Shown one piece after another: positions 62,372 through 64,000 of a stretch of DNA of 64,000 nt. The notes under the pieces are model-generated. The model was not told the DNA's origin. It was given only the letters and a program-made list of their open reading frames with translations, and did no database searches. The first letter of the stretch is position 1; each line of letters opens with the position of its first letter. Source of the DNA: Streptomyces sp. NBC_00443 (GTDB lineage: Bacteria; Actinomycetota; Actinomycetes; Streptomycetales; Streptomycetaceae); NCBI RefSeq assembly GCF_036014175.1, contig NZ_CP107917.1, positions 8,060,001 to 8,124,000 of the forward strand, written 5' to 3'. The translations under genes were made by a program, and so were the position numbers.

Positions 62372-63274
62372 CTACTTGGTGATGTGGGTGTCGCTTGAGC
62401 GGAGGGCGGCGCGGAGCGCGGTGCGGACGCCTGTCACGACCACGGCGATCAAGCACAGGGCGATGATGGTCTCGGCCCACAAGAAGGCGAACCAGTCCAG
62501 CACGCAGCCGATCGGGGGCGAGCCGGGGGCGGTGTTGCGGAACGCCGCGAGAGCGAACAGCGTGGCGGCCATCCAGGAGAGGGCAGGCCAGACCAGGCTC
62601 TCACCACGGGTCGTCAGGTACCAGGCCCCGATGAGCACGGATCCCGCCAGCGCCCACATCACGACCATCATGAAGACCGCGAAGGCGAGCAGGCTGCCCG
62701 ATCGGGCCAGCCTCAGCCCCAGGACGGCCTCCTGTACGGAAGGAGGGGGCGTCGCGGAGATGGAGAAGAGCGTGGCGTTGTTGGAGAAGAGCATCCGCAC
62801 CGGCACCTGCTTGCCACCCATCAGTGCCCAGAACTCGATGTCGGTCTCGTACGTGTCGAACGGATAGTCGCTGATCGATCCACCCGTGATCGCGACCTGC
62901 ACGTCCTTGGGCGCGAGCCGCTCGTGCGCCTCGAACAACAGGTCGCTGAGGGTCGCCACGGAGGTCTGGAGGTTGAGATCGGCCACCGGTGCCGTCCCCT
63001 CCTCCTCGCCGAGAGCCCCGTGCGGGGTGACCCGCACCCGCAGGACGAGCTCTCTGGCCGCGGCGTCGACGCTCTGGACGGTGGCCTCCACATCCACCCG
63101 GTCGGCGGTTCGGGATCCGACCGTGTGGACCGTGTCGTTCGCGTTCCGCTCGGTGAACTGCAGCCATGACCCAACGGACACCGCCACCAGGATCAGGAGG
63201 GCGAGGGGAAGCAGGACCGGCAGGATCGATGCCCCGAACCGTCGTGGACGGGGCGAGTGCGAGGGCGGGGCCAT
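62372..63274 (-). CDS. DUF4436 domain membrane protein
   Basis: 300 aa from ATG 63274, with GGAG upstream. One transmembrane helix near the amino end (ILPVLLPLALLILVAVSVG), an extracytoplasmic domain (about 40-200) with DVQVAITGGSISDYPFDTYETDIEF, and three carboxy-terminal helices (AFAVFMMVVMWALAGSVLIGAW, WPALSWMAATLFALAAF, AETIIALCLIAVVVTG). This is the DUF4436 layout; function unknown. An extension to 63391 is unlikely. Confidence 0.78.
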   Translation of the reverse strand: MAPPSHSPRPRRFGASILPVLLPLALLILVAVSVGSWLQFTERNANDTVHTVGSRTADRVDVEATVQSVDAAARELVLRVRVTPHGALGEEEGTAPVADLNLQTSVATLSDLLFEAHERLAPKDVQVAITGGSISDYPFDTYETDIEFWALMGGKQVPVRMLFSNNATLFSISATPPPSVQEAVLGLRLARSGSLLAFAVFMMVVMWALAGSVLIGAWYLTTRGESLVWPALSWMAATLFALAAFRNTAPGSPPIGCVLDWFAFLWAETIIALCLIAVVVTGVRTALRAALRSSDTHITK

Positions 63275-63766
63275 GGTGACTCCGACGAGGTGAGAAGGGC
63301 AACGGGCTCGTCCCGCTCGGCGTCGGGAGCGGCCCTTTCGCCCGCGCGGCGCGTGACGGGCATGTCGGCCTGCCGTCCGGCACGGCCGCACACGCAGTCA
63401 CTTGTCGATCACAGGAGGCTACTGTAGGTGTTCGATGGATCGTCGCCACGGAGGCGGAGGCTCATCGGCCGTGCCGAGGGGTGCTGACATGACTGAAGGC
63501 CGGCTCGGCGCGCCCTTGCGGACTGACCCGTGCTCAGCAAGACGGTCGCGTCGCGAGCAGGCCCTGGGCTGCGAACAAGGACGGCTGTCGAGAACCCTGA
63601 GCGCGTGCCATCGAAGCTGAGCGGCATGCGGGTCAGCGCCCCCGCATCAGGAGGTGGAGCACTGCCACCACGGCGACACCGGCGACGAGGCCGATGCCGA
63701 ACGGCGGGTGCTCGAAGGCGACGAACACAGTGAGCCTGTTCCCACGAGGAGACTGCGACGGCCACC
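63275..63766. other. 490-bp region without a convincing gene
   Basis: No strong coding signal. One possible tiny minus-strand membrane peptide, FEHPPFGIGLVAGVAVVAVL then HLLMRGR, ends at 63633 and could start at a GTG near 63731. It has one membrane span but no supporting context. Otherwise nothing is seen. Confidence 0.3.
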
Positions 63767-64000
63767 GTGCAGTGGTCTGGCGGGGTGCCGGACGAGTCCG
63801 GGAAGAAGGACTCCGACCTCTCCCAGGCGCTGGCGTTCGCACCGTACGCGACGTTCTCCACGTCGGTGCCGGAGACGTTCCCCACAGAGAACAGTCAGGG
63901 TTTCCTCGGCAACCCGGTGTTCGTGCGCTGCGACATGGTGTACTTCCCGGCGGGCTGCGTGTTCCGGGACTACATGCCCGGCTAGGTGTTCAACACCGCC
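63767..64000 (+). pseudogene. NucA/NucB-type DNase domain fragment at the window edge
   Basis: The frame reads LSQALAFAPYATFSTSVPETFPTENSQGFLGNPVFVRCDM then AGCVFRDYMPG, stops at TAG (63983-63985), and resumes VFNTA to the edge. The VRCD and AGCVF pattern resembles the middle of secreted NucA/NucB-type nucleases, where a Tyr/Val-like residue would be expected at the stop. No start or signal peptide is visible upstream. Probably a broken gene. Low certainty because the window ends here. Confidence 0.4.

Overview
The window is a 64-kb piece of a high-GC actinobacterial chromosome, almost certainly Streptomyces. Evidence: strong third-position G/C bias, frequent GTG/TTG starts, Tat and lipoprotein signals, and actinomycete-specific genes such as a mycothiol-dependent formaldehyde dehydrogenase, BTAD/SARP and ECF42-type regulators, and a MurT/GatD pair. 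No rRNA, tRNA, CRISPR array, intact transposon or prophage was seen.

Layout. 1-18.1 kb is housekeeping and catabolic: a ctaG 5' end, ATP-phosphofructokinase, gatD-murT (lipid II amidation), peptide deformylase, a TetR/acyl-CoA dehydrogenase divergon, succinic-semialdehyde dehydrogenase, Nudix, an ATP-dependent DNA ligase, a thioredoxin-reductase-like flavoprotein with a divergent XRE-cupin regulator, an MDR oxidoreductase plus a heteromeric acyl-CoA dehydrogenase pair, and secreted phosphodiesterase-like enzymes. 18-35.5 kb is for polysaccharides and sugars: a 1,736-aa two-GH43 secreted enzyme, a XylFGH-like sugar ABC operon, a divergent GAF-PAS-GAF-SpoIIE-HATPase phosphatase with a second (frameshifted) sugar-binding lipoprotein, a gene graveyard with GH97 and FAD-oxidase remnants, and a GH88 unsaturated uronidase convergent with an alginate-lyase-family enzyme. 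These last two share an operator-like palindrome.

35.7-53.2 kb is the centrepiece: a choline/glycine-betaine catabolic island. Its genes are betA, betB, a betaine-type ABC importer (ATPase, tandem-fused permease, binding protein), a Rieske betaine demethylase with its own Rieske ferredoxin and ferredoxin reductase, a dimethylglycine oxidase-like FAD/GcvT enzyme, purU, and mscR plus an MBL hydrolase for formaldehyde. Two paralogous 265-aa IclR regulators flank it. A palindrome GTTGC-N7-GCAAC, exact or near-exact, lies before the Rieske operon, betA, betB, purU, the dimethylglycine oxidase gene and both iclR genes. It is probably the IclR operator of one regulon. The predicted flow is choline -> betaine aldehyde -> betaine -> dimethylglycine -> sarcosine, with formaldehyde and C1-folate handled by MscR/MBL and PurU.

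53.3-64 kb is mixed accessory DNA: an MBL protein that has lost its HxHxDH motif, a LysR gene, a DUF3592 protein, an ECF42-type sigma factor with its DGPF/YCII partner and a matching promoter, a SARP/AfsR-type regulator (frameshifted at its Walker A) divergent from an imine-reductase-like gene preceded by three TCCGAAG heptamers, a DUF4436 membrane protein, and fragments at the right edge.

Three otherwise intact genes are each broken by an apparent single missing base in a G/C run. This looks more like residual sequencing error than three independent gene losses.
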